Shown piece by piece: positions 1-8,178 of a DNA stretch of 46,499 nucleotides. The stretch covers positions 1-46,499 of the forward strand of contig NZ_PUIV01000029.1 in the NCBI RefSeq assembly GCF_003113265.1, written 5' to 3'. Source of the DNA: Methylosinus sporium (lineage in GTDB: Bacteria; Pseudomonadota; Alphaproteobacteria; Rhizobiales; Beijerinckiaceae). Numbering within the stretch: position 1 is the first letter of the stretch; each line of letters begins with the position of its first letter. The notes beneath the pieces are model-generated. The model was not told the origin of the DNA. It saw nothing but the letters and a program-made list of their open reading frames with translations, and searched no databases. Both the position numbers and the translations under genes were made by a program.

Positions 1-579
1 GGGCGGGGCCGCGGGATGGGACGGCGCCCTGGCGGCAGAGGGCGCGGATGGCGAAACAGAGGGCCGCTGCGCGGCGGATGGCGCGACCGCTGGCGCGGGA
101 GGGCGCTCTGCGGAAGGACGCGGCGTCGGGACGACGGCCGGCATGGGCGCCGCATGAGGCGGCGGAGCTCGCCGGATCGGCGCGGCCTGCTGCGGCGCAT
201 GGATGATCGCCGGCGCGCGCGGCTCTTGTGGGGGCGCCGCCCGCATTTGCGGATGCGCCATCGGCGGGACGCCGGCTCCCGGATAGGGGGCGGGCTGCGG
301 CGCCGGGCGCGGTTCGGGCGGCGGCGTGGCGGGAGAATGCTGGATCGGCGCGGGATGGAACGGCGCCGCCGGCGGAGCCGTGGGGGCAGGCCGGGCTGCC
401 GGCGGCCGAGGCGGCTGCTGCGGCGAGCGCTTCTCGTGAGCAGGATCGAAGCCTTGCGGCGCGGCCTGCGCGAGCACGAGGCCTTGCGCCGCCGCGGCCG
501 GCGCGACGCCGGCCTGCGGGCCGAGCGCCAATGATGGCGTCATCAGCCCCGCGAGCAGCAAATTTTTTCGTTTCGACAT
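1..579 (-). CDS. Pro/Ala-rich exported protein, N-terminal part (runs off the left edge)
   Basis: Translating the minus strand from the ATG at 579-577 gives an open frame of 193 codons without a stop to the window edge, so only the N-terminus is present. A good ribosome site (GGAGAA) lies just upstream. The protein starts MSKRKNLLLAGLMTPSLALG, which looks like a signal peptide. It continues as a low-complexity stretch dominated by Pro and Ala (PPRPPAARPAP, PPPEPRPAPQPAP). In Hyphomicrobiales such Pro-rich segments often precede an OmpA-like peptidoglycan-binding domain, but that part lies outside the window, so this family is a guess. The biased composition also opens artefactual frames on the plus strand, which I disregard. 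Confidence 0.6.
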   Translation of the reverse strand, partial: MSKRKNLLLAGLMTPSLALGPQAGVAPAAAAQGLVLAQAAPQGFDPAHEKRSPQQPPRPPAARPAPTAPPAAPFHPAPIQHSPATPPPEPRPAPQPAPYPGAGVPPMAHPQMRAAPPQEPRAPAIIHAPQQAAPIRRAPPPHAAPMPAVVPTPRPSAERPPAPAVAPSAAQRPSVSPSAPSAARAPSHPAAPP

Positions 580-745
580 TCGGTTCTCCAAGATTCGCCA
601 TTCTCCACGATTTGCCGTGCGCCACGATCGTCGTTCTCGACGAGTCGGGCGTCCGTCGTCGCAATCCCCGCGCTATGGTTGTGGCGCGGGCGCAGGGCGA
701 AATTTTTTCTTTTTTGTGGCTGCGGCGAAGCGCGGGGCGGAAAGC

Positions 746-2506
746 TCAGATCGCCTCGCGCGCATCGTCCGATGGGCGGCGTGCGTCTTCGATCGCCTGG
801 AGGATCGCCGCCGACAGTGCGTCGAATTCGACGGGCTTGGTCAGCAGGAAATCGACTCCGGCCCCGCGCGCGGCGCGCTCGTCCTCCTCGAGCGCGCTGG
901 CGGTGAGCGCGACGATCGGGCGTCGCCGCGCGCCCATGCGCGCCTCCTCCGCCCGAATCAGGCGCGTCGCCTCGAGGCCGTCGAGCTCGGGCATGAACAC
1001 ATCCATCAAAATGACGTCGAAAGGCCGGATGCGTCCGCCGATCGCCGATCGCGCCAGCTCGACGGCGCGGGCGCCGTCTTCCGCGCGCGTGACCAGCGCG
1101 CCGAGCTTCTCGAGATGGCGGCAGACGATCAGCGCATTGACGTCATTGTCCTCGGCGACGAGCACCCGGCGTCCCGAGAGCGTCGGCGCCGGCGCGACGA
1201 AATCCGCGTCGTTGCGGGTCGGCGGCGGCGCTGTGGACAGGCGCTCGACGAGCGAGGCCGCGCGCACCGGCTTCACCAGCCATCCGTCGAAATGGCGCAG
1301 CGCCGCCTCGCCGAAGGCGCGCCGCTCCATGGGCGAGAACATCAGGAAGACGCGGCCGGCGCCGGCGCGTCGCGCCTCGTCGGCGAGACGTTCGGTCGCC
1401 GCCTCGCCGAAGGCGCAATCGACGACGACCGTGTCGAAGCGGCCATCCGGCTCCTCGCCGAGGCGGCGCGCGGCTCGCGTCTCGTCGTCCGCGATCTCGG
1501 CCTGCGCGCCGGCGCCGCGCAACATCTCGGCCATGAAGGGCCCTTCGAAAATCGTCGGCGAGACGATCAATGCGCGCGCTCCGGCGAGCGGCCGCTTGCG
1601 CTCGCGCGCGCGGTCGTCGAAGAGCGCGTGCGGGCCGCGCGGCAAAGTGAAGGCGAAGACGGCGCCGCGGCCCGAACTCTCTTCTATCTCCAGTCGGCCG
1701 CCCATCAGCGCGGCGAGATGGCGCGAAATGGCGAGGCCGAGGCCGGTGCCGCCGTGCCGGCGCGTCGAGGAGCCGTCGCCCTGCTCGAACTCCTCGAAAA
1801 TAATGTCGCGCGCCGCCGGCGCGACCCCGGGGCCGGTGTCGGCGACGCGAAACACGAGCGCGCCCTCGGCGTCGCGCTCGACACGCAGGCCGACGCCGCC
1901 GCTCGCGGTGAAATTGACGGCGTTGCCGGCGAGATTGACCAGCACCTGGCGCACGCGCGCGGCGTCGCCGGCGACCGTCTCCGGCGCGTCCGGCGCGATA
2001 TAGCTCGCGATTTCGAGATGCTTGGCCTGGGCGCGCGGCGCCAGCAGCTCGACGACGCCCTCGACCAGCGGCGCGAGCGCGAAAGGCTCGACCTCGAGCT
2101 CGATCTTGCCGGCCTCGATCTTGGAGAAGTCGAGAATGTCGTCGATGAGCTGAGCGAGCGAGCGTCCGGAGGCGGCGATCGCCTCCACATAGCTCGCCTG
2201 CTCAGCGTCGAGCCGCGTCGCCGCCAGCAATTGCGCGAGGCCGAGCACGCCATTGAGCGGCGTGCGGATTTCATGGCTCACCGTGGCGAGGAAGCGCGAT
2301 TTGGCCTGGCTCGCGGCTTCGGCGCGGTCGCGCGCGGCGGCGGCGGCGCGCAGCTCCCAGATTTCGTCGCGCAATCCCTCGAGCTCGGTCTCCACCGCTC
2401 GGCGCCGGCGCGTTCGGCGCGCGCGAGAGAGCCACAGCCAGCCGGCCGCGGCGAACGCCGCGAGAGAAGCGAGCGCGATGAGAACGCAAGAGGGAACAGC
2501 AGGCAT
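746..2506 (-). CDS. Hybrid sensor histidine kinase with two receiver domains
   Basis: This is a membrane-anchored hybrid kinase of about 586 residues. From the N-terminus it has one transmembrane helix (about residues 7-27), a short coiled segment, a HisKA domain with the phospho-acceptor His in [15 protein letters not shown] (about residue 78), an HATPase_c domain with [11 protein letters not shown] and GTGLGLAI boxes, and two receiver domains. The last receiver is canonical ([25 protein letters not shown]). The first lacks the usual N-terminal acidic pair and looks degenerate. There is no sensory domain beyond the single helix, so the signal may be read in or through the membrane. No response regulator lies next to it. 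I chose the ATG at 2506, which puts the helix at the N-terminus; a GTG at 2548 would add 14 residues but has no ribosome site. Confidence 0.88.
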   Translation of the reverse strand: MPAVPSCVLIALASLAAFAAAGWLWLSRARRTRRRRAVETELEGLRDEIWELRAAAAARDRAEAASQAKSRFLATVSHEIRTPLNGVLGLAQLLAATRLDAEQASYVEAIAASGRSLAQLIDDILDFSKIEAGKIELEVEPFALAPLVEGVVELLAPRAQAKHLEIASYIAPDAPETVAGDAARVRQVLVNLAGNAVNFTASGGVGLRVERDAEGALVFRVADTGPGVAPAARDIIFEEFEQGDGSSTRRHGGTGLGLAISRHLAALMGGRLEIEESSGRGAVFAFTLPRGPHALFDDRARERKRPLAGARALIVSPTIFEGPFMAEMLRGAGAQAEIADDETRAARRLGEEPDGRFDTVVVDCAFGEAATERLADEARRAGAGRVFLMFSPMERRAFGEAALRHFDGWLVKPVRAASLVERLSTAPPPTRNDADFVAPAPTLSGRRVLVAEDNDVNALIVCRHLEKLGALVTRAEDGARAVELARSAIGGRIRPFDVILMDVFMPELDGLEATRLIRAEEARMGARRRPIVALTASALEEDERAARGAGVDFLLTKPVEFDALSAAILQAIEDARRPSDDAREAI

Positions 2507-2632
2507 TCGGGTGGTCCAGAACCTTTTCGATCGACCTCGTTGTTTCACGACAATCGAGAGAAAGTATGAATTGGCGGGGGAAGCGCGAGCCGAACCTCGG
2601 CGCTTCGCTAATGAAGGCTTGCGCAGGCTCTC

Positions 2633-2656
2633 GAAAAAGCCGGACTTTTTCCGGCT
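2633..2656 (-). terminator. Rho-independent terminator of comM
   Basis: Read on the minus strand, a 7-bp stem (AGCCGGA paired with TCCGGCT, loop of five bases) is followed directly by a T-rich run (TTTTTC). It begins at the comM stop codon, so it probably ends the comM transcript before the histidine kinase gene. Confidence 0.7.
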
Positions 2657-4194
2657 CAGGCGGCGGCCCGTGCGCGGGCGGAGCCGCCGCGATAGGCGAG
2701 CGCTTCGGCGAGATGGCGGCGCGTCACGGCCTCGGAGCCGTCGAGATCGGCGATGGTGCGGGCGAGCTTCAGCGCGCGATGAAAGCCGCGCGCCGAGAGC
2801 GCCAGACGTTCGGCCGCATCGCGGATCAGCGCCGTCCCAGAGGCGTCGAGCGCCGCGATTTTCTCGATCGCGCTCGCCGGAGCGCTGGCGTTGGTGGCGT
2901 CGCCCGGAAGGCCGAGCTTCTCGTAACGTCGTCGCTGGCGGTCGCGCGCGGCGGCGACGCGGGCCGCGACTTCGGCCGAGCCCTCGGCCGGAGGCGGCAG
3001 CACGAGATCGGCCGCCGAGACGGCCGGAACCTCGATCCGAAGATCGAAACGGTCGATCAGCGGGCCCGAGAGCCGCGCCTGATATTGCGCGACGCAGCGC
3101 TCATTGGGCTGGCGGCGGCAGGCGAAGCCGGGGTCGAGCGCATGGCCGCAGCGGCACGGATTCATCGCCGCGACGAGTTGGAAACGGGCCGGATAGACGG
3201 CGCGGTGATTGGCCCGCGAGACGAGGATTTCGCCGGTCTCCAGCGGCTGCCGCAGGCTGTCGAGCGCCTGCGCCTGAAACTCCGGCAATTCGTCGAGGAA
3301 CAGAACGCCATTATGGGCGAGCGATATCTCGCCCGGCCGCGCATGGGAGCCGCCGCCGGCGAGCGCCGCCATGGAGGCCGAATGATGCGGCGCGCGAAAC
3401 GGCCGCCGATCGGTCAGCTCGCCGCCGGCGATCTCGCCGGCGACGGAATGGATCATCGAGACTTCCAGCAGCTCCCGCGGCGACAGCGGCGGCAATATGG
3501 ACGGAAGCCGCGCCGCCAGCATGGATTTGCCGGCGCCGGGCGGGCCGTTCATCAGCAGATTGTGGCCGCCGGCCGCCGCGATTTCCAGCGCCCGCTTGGC
3601 GCTCTCCTGGCCCTTGATGTCGGCGAAGTCCGGCAGGCCCGCCGCAATGGCGCGCACCGCCGGCGCGGGCCGGGAGAGAACCTGCGTTCCTTTCAGATGA
3701 TTGACGAGCTGGATCAGCGACCGCGGCGCGATCACCTCCATTTCGCTGGACGCCCAGGCGGCCTCCGGCCCGCATTGGCGCGGGCAGATGAGCCCTTGGC
3801 CGCGCATATTGGCGGCGACCGCGGCGGGCAGAACGCCGGCGACCGGCGCGATGGCGCCGTCGAGTCCCAATTCCCCGAGCACGGTGAATCCGTCCAGCGC
3901 GTCCGATGGAATGGCGCCGATCGCCGCCATCACGCCGAGCGCGATCGGCAGATCGTAATGGCTGCCTTCCTTGGGCATGTCCGCCGGTGCGAGATTGACG
4001 GTGATGCGCTTGGCCGGCAGCGCGAGGCCGGAGGCGACGAGCGCCGCCCGCACCCGCTCCCGCGATTCGGCGACGGCCTTGTCGGCGAGGCCGACGAGCG
4101 TGAACACCACATTGCCGCTGGCGATCTGCACTTGAACGTCGACCGGCTTGGCTTCGATCCCTTCGAAGGCGACCGTCGAGACCCTGACCACCAT
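2656..4194 (-). CDS. comM: YifB/ComM-family Mg-chelatase-like AAA+ ATPase
   Basis: The 512-residue protein matches the usual length of ComM (about 506 residues). The N-terminal ChlI-type domain shows [18 protein letters not shown] and the conserved [24 protein letters not shown]+ core follows with Walker A GPPGAGKS at about residues 217-224 and Walker [10 protein letters not shown]. The C-terminal domain has the family Cys pattern (MNPCRCG) and [20 protein letters not shown] helices. ComM is a hexameric helicase that promotes branch migration when incoming DNA recombines during transformation. I chose the ATG at 4194 because it has a GGAGC ribosome site and gives the family's standard start; an in-frame start at 4278 would add 28 non-conserved residues. 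A LexA-type box lies about 80 bases upstream. Confidence 0.92.
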   Translation of the reverse strand: MVVRVSTVAFEGIEAKPVDVQVQIASGNVVFTLVGLADKAVAESRERVRAALVASGLALPAKRITVNLAPADMPKEGSHYDLPIALGVMAAIGAIPSDALDGFTVLGELGLDGAIAPVAGVLPAAVAANMRGQGLICPRQCGPEAAWASSEMEVIAPRSLIQLVNHLKGTQVLSRPAPAVRAIAAGLPDFADIKGQESAKRALEIAAAGGHNLLMNGPPGAGKSMLAARLPSILPPLSPRELLEVSMIHSVAGEIAGGELTDRRPFRAPHHSASMAALAGGGSHARPGEISLAHNGVLFLDELPEFQAQALDSLRQPLETGEILVSRANHRAVYPARFQLVAAMNPCRCGHALDPGFACRRQPNERCVAQYQARLSGPLIDRFDLRIEVPAVSAADLVLPPPAEGSAEVAARVAAARDRQRRRYEKLGLPGDATNASAPASAIEKIAALDASGTALIRDAAERLALSARGFHRALKLARTIADLDGSEAVTRRHLAEALAYRGGSARARAAA

Positions 4195-4272
4195 GGCGAC
4201 AGCTCCGAACCCGTTTTCCAATCGCTCAGACGCAAGCCGCGCCATAGTAGATGCGCCGCGCCGCCTCGGCAA

Positions 4273-4287
4273 GAACAATATGAGAAC
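4273..4287 (-). promoter_or_regulatory. Candidate LexA (SOS) box upstream of comM
   Basis: The sequence is GAAC-AATATGA-GAAC, which fits the alphaproteobacterial LexA operator GAAC-N7-GAAC (GTTC-N7-GTTC on the other strand) with an AT-rich spacer. It sits about 80 bases upstream of the comM start and about 165 bases upstream of the divergent transglycosylase gene. A perfect match is expected about once by chance in a window of this size, so position and gene identity carry the argument. Confidence 0.6.
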
Positions 4288-4451
4288 AAAATTTTGCCGC
4301 GCTTCGGCAACGGCCCGCTAACCGGCGAGAGCTAGTCTCGCCGGCCGGACGAGCAGGATGGGTTTTTTGAGGATTTGAGAAACGACGCCATCGTGCGGCC
4401 GCGCTCGCGTGACCTAAAGAGCGCGAATTTCCCTGAACGCGGGTAGGCGAA

Positions 4452-5312
4452 ATGGCTCGGAAAAAACGAAAGACGTCGGTCTTTGGCGTTGCGGCTGTCG
4501 TGGCCTGCGCCTCGGTTTTGGGCTTCGCGCCGGGCTTCGGCGCGGCGAGCGCGCGAGCGGCCGAATGCGGGCGCAATGGCGAGGGGTTCGAGGCCTGGCT
4601 CGGCGGTTTCGAGCGAGAGGCCGCGGCGGCGGGAATTTCAAAGCCGACGATCGATGCGGCGCTCGGCGACGTCTTCTATGATCGCTCGGTGATCTCGCAC
4701 GACCGCGGGCAGAAGGTGTTTCGCCAGACTTTTGAGCAATTTTCGGCGCGCATGGCCAATTCGTTTCGCGTCCGCAAGGGGCGCTCGCTGCTGCAGAAAC
4801 ATGCGGCGCTGTTCAAGCGCATCGAGCAGAAATATGGCGTGCCGGGGCCGGTTCTCGTCGCCATATGGGGGCTGGAGACGGATTTCGGCGCTTATCTCGG
4901 CGATTTCGCGACGATTCGGGCGCTGGCGACGCTCGCCTATGATTGCCGGCGTTCGGAAAAATTCCGCGGCGAATTGCTCGACGCTCTGCGCATCGTCCAG
5001 CGCGGCGATCTCGATCCCGCGCAAATGCGCGGCGCCTGGGCCGGCGAAATCGGCCAGACGCAGTTCATGCCCTCGTCCTATTTGAAATTCGCCGTCGATT
5101 TCGACGGCGACGGCAAGCGCGATCTCGTTCACAACACGGCGGATGTGCTCGCCTCCACCGCCAATTTCCTGCAGGGCTCCGGCTGGAAGCCGGGCGCCGG
5201 CTGGAACGAGGGCGAGCCCAATTTCCCCGCGCTGCTCGAATGGAACAAGGCGAAGGTCTATTCCAAGACCATCGCGCTGCTCGCCGAGAAGATCGGAGGC
5301 GCCGGCGACTGA
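4452..5312 (+). CDS. Lytic murein transglycosylase, MltB type
   Basis: The 286-residue exported enzyme is predicted to cleave the glycan strands of peptidoglycan, leaving 1,6-anhydro-muropeptides in the periplasm. A signal peptide covers about residues 1-37 (Lys/Arg-rich start, hydrophobic core, cleavage near ARAAEC); the mature N-terminal Cys is not in a clear lipobox. The SLT_2/MltB domain shows the catalytic Glu in VAIWGLETDFGAYLG (about residue 142), GEIGQTQFMPSSYL, and a DFDGDGKRDL loop. No C-terminal peptidoglycan-binding domain follows, so this is the short form. It is divergent from comM and ends 22 bases before the convergent gene at 5335. Confidence 0.9.
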   Translation: MARKKRKTSVFGVAAVVACASVLGFAPGFGAASARAAECGRNGEGFEAWLGGFEREAAAAGISKPTIDAALGDVFYDRSVISHDRGQKVFRQTFEQFSARMANSFRVRKGRSLLQKHAALFKRIEQKYGVPGPVLVAIWGLETDFGAYLGDFATIRALATLAYDCRRSEKFRGELLDALRIVQRGDLDPAQMRGAWAGEIGQTQFMPSSYLKFAVDFDGDGKRDLVHNTADVLASTANFLQGSGWKPGAGWNEGEPNFPALLEWNKAKVYSKTIALLAEKIGGAGD

Positions 5313-5334
5313 GCGGCCTTCGCCGCTCGGCGGA

Positions 5335-5988
5335 TTATTCCGCCGGCTCGGCGTCCGCCGTCTTCAGCGGATGTATCGGCCGATGCCGCAGATAGACGAA
5401 GAACATGGCGACGACGCCTATGCCCATCAGCAGATAGAGGGGGAGCGTGCGCATGAAGCTCATTCCCACAGAGAAGGGAAAGCGCGACACCCATCGCTCG
5501 CCATGCTCGCCGGTCACGGTGACGATGCCGACGAAATAGCCCGCGTCGGGAAAATAGTGCTCGAAATTGATCGTGCCGGTCGGATAGAGGCGCGGACCGC
5601 GATAGGCGACAGTGACCGCTTCGATATCGGCATTCTCCTTCTCCTCGCCGCCGACGTCTTTGACGATTCGGATCTCCACCGCCATGTCGCGCAGCTCGTC
5701 CTGCTCGGCGTCGAGCGCGATGATGGTGTGGCCGGTCGCCGGAATATCCTCGCAGAACTCGTTTTTCGAGGCGTCGGGAAGATAGCCGGTGAAATTCATG
5801 ATGTCGGGGCCGACGAACAGGCGGCATCGCCCTTCGGCGGAGCCGAGCCGGCCATGCGCCGAGGCGGGCGAAGCCGCGGCGAGCAGCGTCAGCAGCAGGA
5901 CGACGAGAGCGGGCGGAGAGAAACGAGTCGCAGAGCGCAGAAACCCATCGATCGACCGCCAGAACGGGGCAAGACCGCTGTCGGGCAT
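5335..5988 (-). CDS. Membrane-anchored periplasmic protein of unknown function, FixH/YtkA-like fold suspected
   Basis: I do not recognise this 217-residue protein with certainty. It has an N-terminal hydrophobic segment ending in an Ala-rich, signal-like stretch (about residues 24-42). A beta-rich extracytoplasmic domain follows, with two Cys (CRLFVGPDIMNF and NEFCEDIP), and a C-terminal transmembrane helix (LYLLMGIGVVAMFFVYL) leads to a short charged tail. The central domain, with TGTINFEHYFPDAGYFVGIVTV, resembles small Ig-like periplasmic domains such as FixH or YtkA. The start at 5988 has a strong ribosome site (GGGGGAA); an upstream in-frame start at 6108 would add 40 residues without hydrophobic or conserved character. 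It is divergent from the BI-1 gene. Confidence 0.65.
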   Translation of the reverse strand: MPDSGLAPFWRSIDGFLRSATRFSPPALVVLLLTLLAAASPASAHGRLGSAEGRCRLFVGPDIMNFTGYLPDASKNEFCEDIPATGHTIIALDAEQDELRDMAVEIRIVKDVGGEEKENADIEAVTVAYRGPRLYPTGTINFEHYFPDAGYFVGIVTVTGEHGERWVSRFPFSVGMSFMRTLPLYLLMGIGVVAMFFVYLRHRPIHPLKTADAEPAE

Positions 5989-6384
5989 GATGATTCCCCC
6001 ATGGAGCATTTTGTGCGCGCCTCGTTTCCCCGGACAGGCTCGCTTCGACGACGAAACGAGAGCCGGATCGCGAGACCCGGTCGCTCGCCGCCCGCGACAA
6101 TGCGGCATGTTAGCGCATTCTCCGGGAGCGGCAAGAGCGCGAGCGGGCGGCGCGAGCGGCGAGTGGAGCGATCTGCGCTCTTCCCATCGCCCGCGATAGT
6201 TTTCGAACGCGGCGGGCGATCAATACTGCATGTTTTTCTTGAAGCTTGTTGGACGAGGCGCGGACTTCGCCGGATTTGCCGCGCGGACTCTTGTTTTTCC
6301 TCCGCTCGCACGCCATATTCGGCGGCGAGGACCGCGCCGATTGGCCGGATCGACTGGCCGCGCGGCCTTTTACGAGAGGATGCT
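5989..6384. other. 396-base intergenic region between divergent genes
   Basis: This gap separates the divergent genes starting at 5988 and 6385 and must hold both promoters. Short open frames run through it on both strands, but none has a ribosome site plus a recognisable protein. I see no hairpin terminator, tRNA or repeat. Confidence 0.5.
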
Positions 6385-7158
6385 ATGTCCAATTTCGACC
6401 GCAACACGAGCTTCGGCTATCGGGGCGGCGTCTCCCGAGCCGGCACGGCCGAGATCGACCAGGGCCTGCGCGCCTATATGCTCGGCGTCTACAATTACAT
6501 GGTCCTGGGTCTCGGCGTCACCGGCCTGGTGGCGCTCGGCACGCATATGCTCGCCGTCGCCAAGGAAGGCGGCCGGCAGATCGCGCTCACCCCCTTCGGC
6601 CAGATGCTCTACACGAGCCCGCTGAAATGGGCGGTGATGCTCGCGCCTTTGGCGTTCGTGTTCTTTCTCGGCTTTCGCGCCGACCGCGTCTCCGCTGCGA
6701 CGGCTCGCAACCTGTTCCTCGCCTTCTCGGCGGTGATGGGCCTGTCGATGTCGTCGATCATGATCGTGTTCACCGGCGCGTCGATCGCCAAGGTGTTCTT
6801 CATCACTGCCGCGGCCTTCGGCGGTCTCAGCCTTTATGGCTACACCACGAAGCGCGATCTCTCGGCCTTCGGCTCCTTCCTGGTGATGGGCCTGATCGGC
6901 TTGGTGCTCGCGAGCCTCGTCAATCTGTTCTTCCAGAGCAGCGTGATGCAGTTCGCTCTGTCGATCCTGTCGGTGCTCATCTTCGCGGGCCTCACCGCCT
7001 GGGACACGCAGTCGATCAAAGACGGCTATTATCAGAGCGCCGGCTATGGTCACGAGGTGGTGGCGAAGCAGAGCATCTTCGGCGCGCTGTCGCTCTATCT
7101 CGACTTCATCAACATGTTCCAGTCGCTGCTCTACCTCTTCGGCGAGCGCAACGACTGA
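6385..7158 (+). CDS. Bax inhibitor-1/YccA family membrane protein
   Basis: The 257-residue integral membrane protein has about seven hydrophobic helices. Its features are those of the BI-1/YccA/YetJ family: a short polar N-terminus, the conserved loop FITAAAFGGLSLYGYTTKRDLS, and a C-terminal region with LTAWDTQSIK and ALSLYLDFINMFQSLLYLFG. Family members are pH-sensitive calcium-leak channels or modulators of the membrane protease FtsH (YccA); the substrate here cannot be told. The start follows a GAGAGGA ribosome site. A clear intrinsic terminator closes the gene, so it is probably transcribed alone. Confidence 0.9.
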   Translation: MSNFDRNTSFGYRGGVSRAGTAEIDQGLRAYMLGVYNYMVLGLGVTGLVALGTHMLAVAKEGGRQIALTPFGQMLYTSPLKWAVMLAPLAFVFFLGFRADRVSAATARNLFLAFSAVMGLSMSSIMIVFTGASIAKVFFITAAAFGGLSLYGYTTKRDLSAFGSFLVMGLIGLVLASLVNLFFQSSVMQFALSILSVLIFAGLTAWDTQSIKDGYYQSAGYGHEVVAKQSIFGALSLYLDFINMFQSLLYLFGERND

Positions 7159-7190
7159 TCGTGCGATGCGCGAGCGACAGAGAACGAGAA

Positions 7191-7216
7191 GGCCCCGCTC
7201 CGGCGGGGCCTTTTTT
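7191..7216 (+). terminator. Rho-independent terminator after the BI-1 family gene
   Basis: A GC-rich hairpin (GGCCCCGC, short loop, GCGGGGCC) is followed by six T residues. It lies 32 bases after the stop codon at 7158. The stem would also limit read-through from the convergent gene, although the T run serves only the plus strand. Confidence 0.9.
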
Positions 7217-7230
7217 GCTTCGGCGAAAGT

Positions 7231-7644
7231 TCAATCGCGCACCAATTCGAGCTTTTTCTGCAGCACGGCGACGACGCGCGCGAGATCGTGGCCACGGCGC
7301 ATCACCAGCCCGCCGGCGGCGACGACGCAGAAGGCGCCCTGGCGGCGGGCGAGTTCGGGGTTTTTCTCGATGCGGTAGAGCGGCGCCTCGCTGGCGCGGC
7401 GAAAGATCGAGAACACGGCCTTGCCGGGAGAAAAGTCGATCGCATAATCGCGCCATTCGCCGGCGGCGACCTTGGCGCCGTAGAGATCGAGCAAGAGCCG
7501 CAATTCGCGCCGGTCGAAGGACACGAGCGGAGCGCTTTTCTCGGGCGCGGCTTTCGGGCGATCCTTGTCGTTGGTCCCGCGGCCTGCCACGACGGCGAGC
7601 AGGCCGCGCCGCCTGCTGGGTTCGGTCGTCTCCGTCTCGCTCAT
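7231..7644 (-). CDS. DUF2794 family protein
   Basis: This 137-residue cytoplasmic protein has a variable, charged N-terminus of about 45 residues. It is followed by the conserved DUF2794 block: SFDRRELRLLLDLYG, AAGEWRDYAIDF, AVFSIFRRASEAPLYRIEK and RRGHDLARVVAVL. The family is almost confined to Alphaproteobacteria and its function is not known to me. I set the start at the ATG at 7644, which has a GGGGACA ribosome site; the frame stays open for another 47 codons upstream but that part looks non-coding. The gene converges on the BI-1 gene across the terminator. Confidence 0.85.
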   Translation of the reverse strand: MSETETTEPSRRRGLLAVVAGRGTNDKDRPKAAPEKSAPLVSFDRRELRLLLDLYGAKVAAGEWRDYAIDFSPGKAVFSIFRRASEAPLYRIEKNPELARRQGAFCVVAAGGLVMRRGHDLARVVAVLQKKLELVRD

Positions 7645-8178
7645 GCCGCTGTCCCCATTTCTCGCGCATGATCGCGCGGCAAATGCGGGAGGGCAAGACA
7701 AAGATGACAATCCGGCGACGATCGGTCCTGCGCGCAAAAGACGAGATTTCACATTTTCGCCAATATCGAGCCCCTTGTCCGCCAAAGGAGGCGACCAATA
7801 TCTAGCCTATTGCCTCGACAGGCTCGAGAAGTGGTTTTTCCGGATTTCGTCAGCCCCCCAGCCCCCCGGAAGGGCGCTTTTCGAGCAGCGTGAGTTCGTG
7901 GCGATGGACGGGCCGGCCGAGCACGCTCGGGCGGCCCGTCTTGTTTTGCGCGCGCGCCTTTCGTTCTCGCGCGCCGCTCATCGCGGCGAGCGATCTTGCA
8001 ACTTCGCCGACGATCCCCGATATCAGCCGCGCGCTCCGCTCGAGGCGGCTCGGGCAGGGGCATTGCCGATCAATGACGATCTCTATATCCCGGCCAGCGC
8101 CCGCGCGCCGTCGGCCATGCTTCCATTTTGCGGGAAGCGGCGCGGGGCGAGGCCGACAGACAAGCGGAGACGACGCCC
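7645..8178. other. 534-base intergenic region upstream of htpG
   Basis: I see no convincing gene here. Overlapping frames on both strands lack ribosome sites and recognisable domains and are rich in Arg and Ala, as expected from random GC-rich sequence. The htpG promoter should lie in the right-hand part. The string TCTATAT at 8082-8088, with ATTG 16 bases upstream, weakly resembles an alphaproteobacterial heat-shock promoter (CTTG-N17/18-CYTATNT) but misses two positions and the spacing. Confidence 0.45.
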
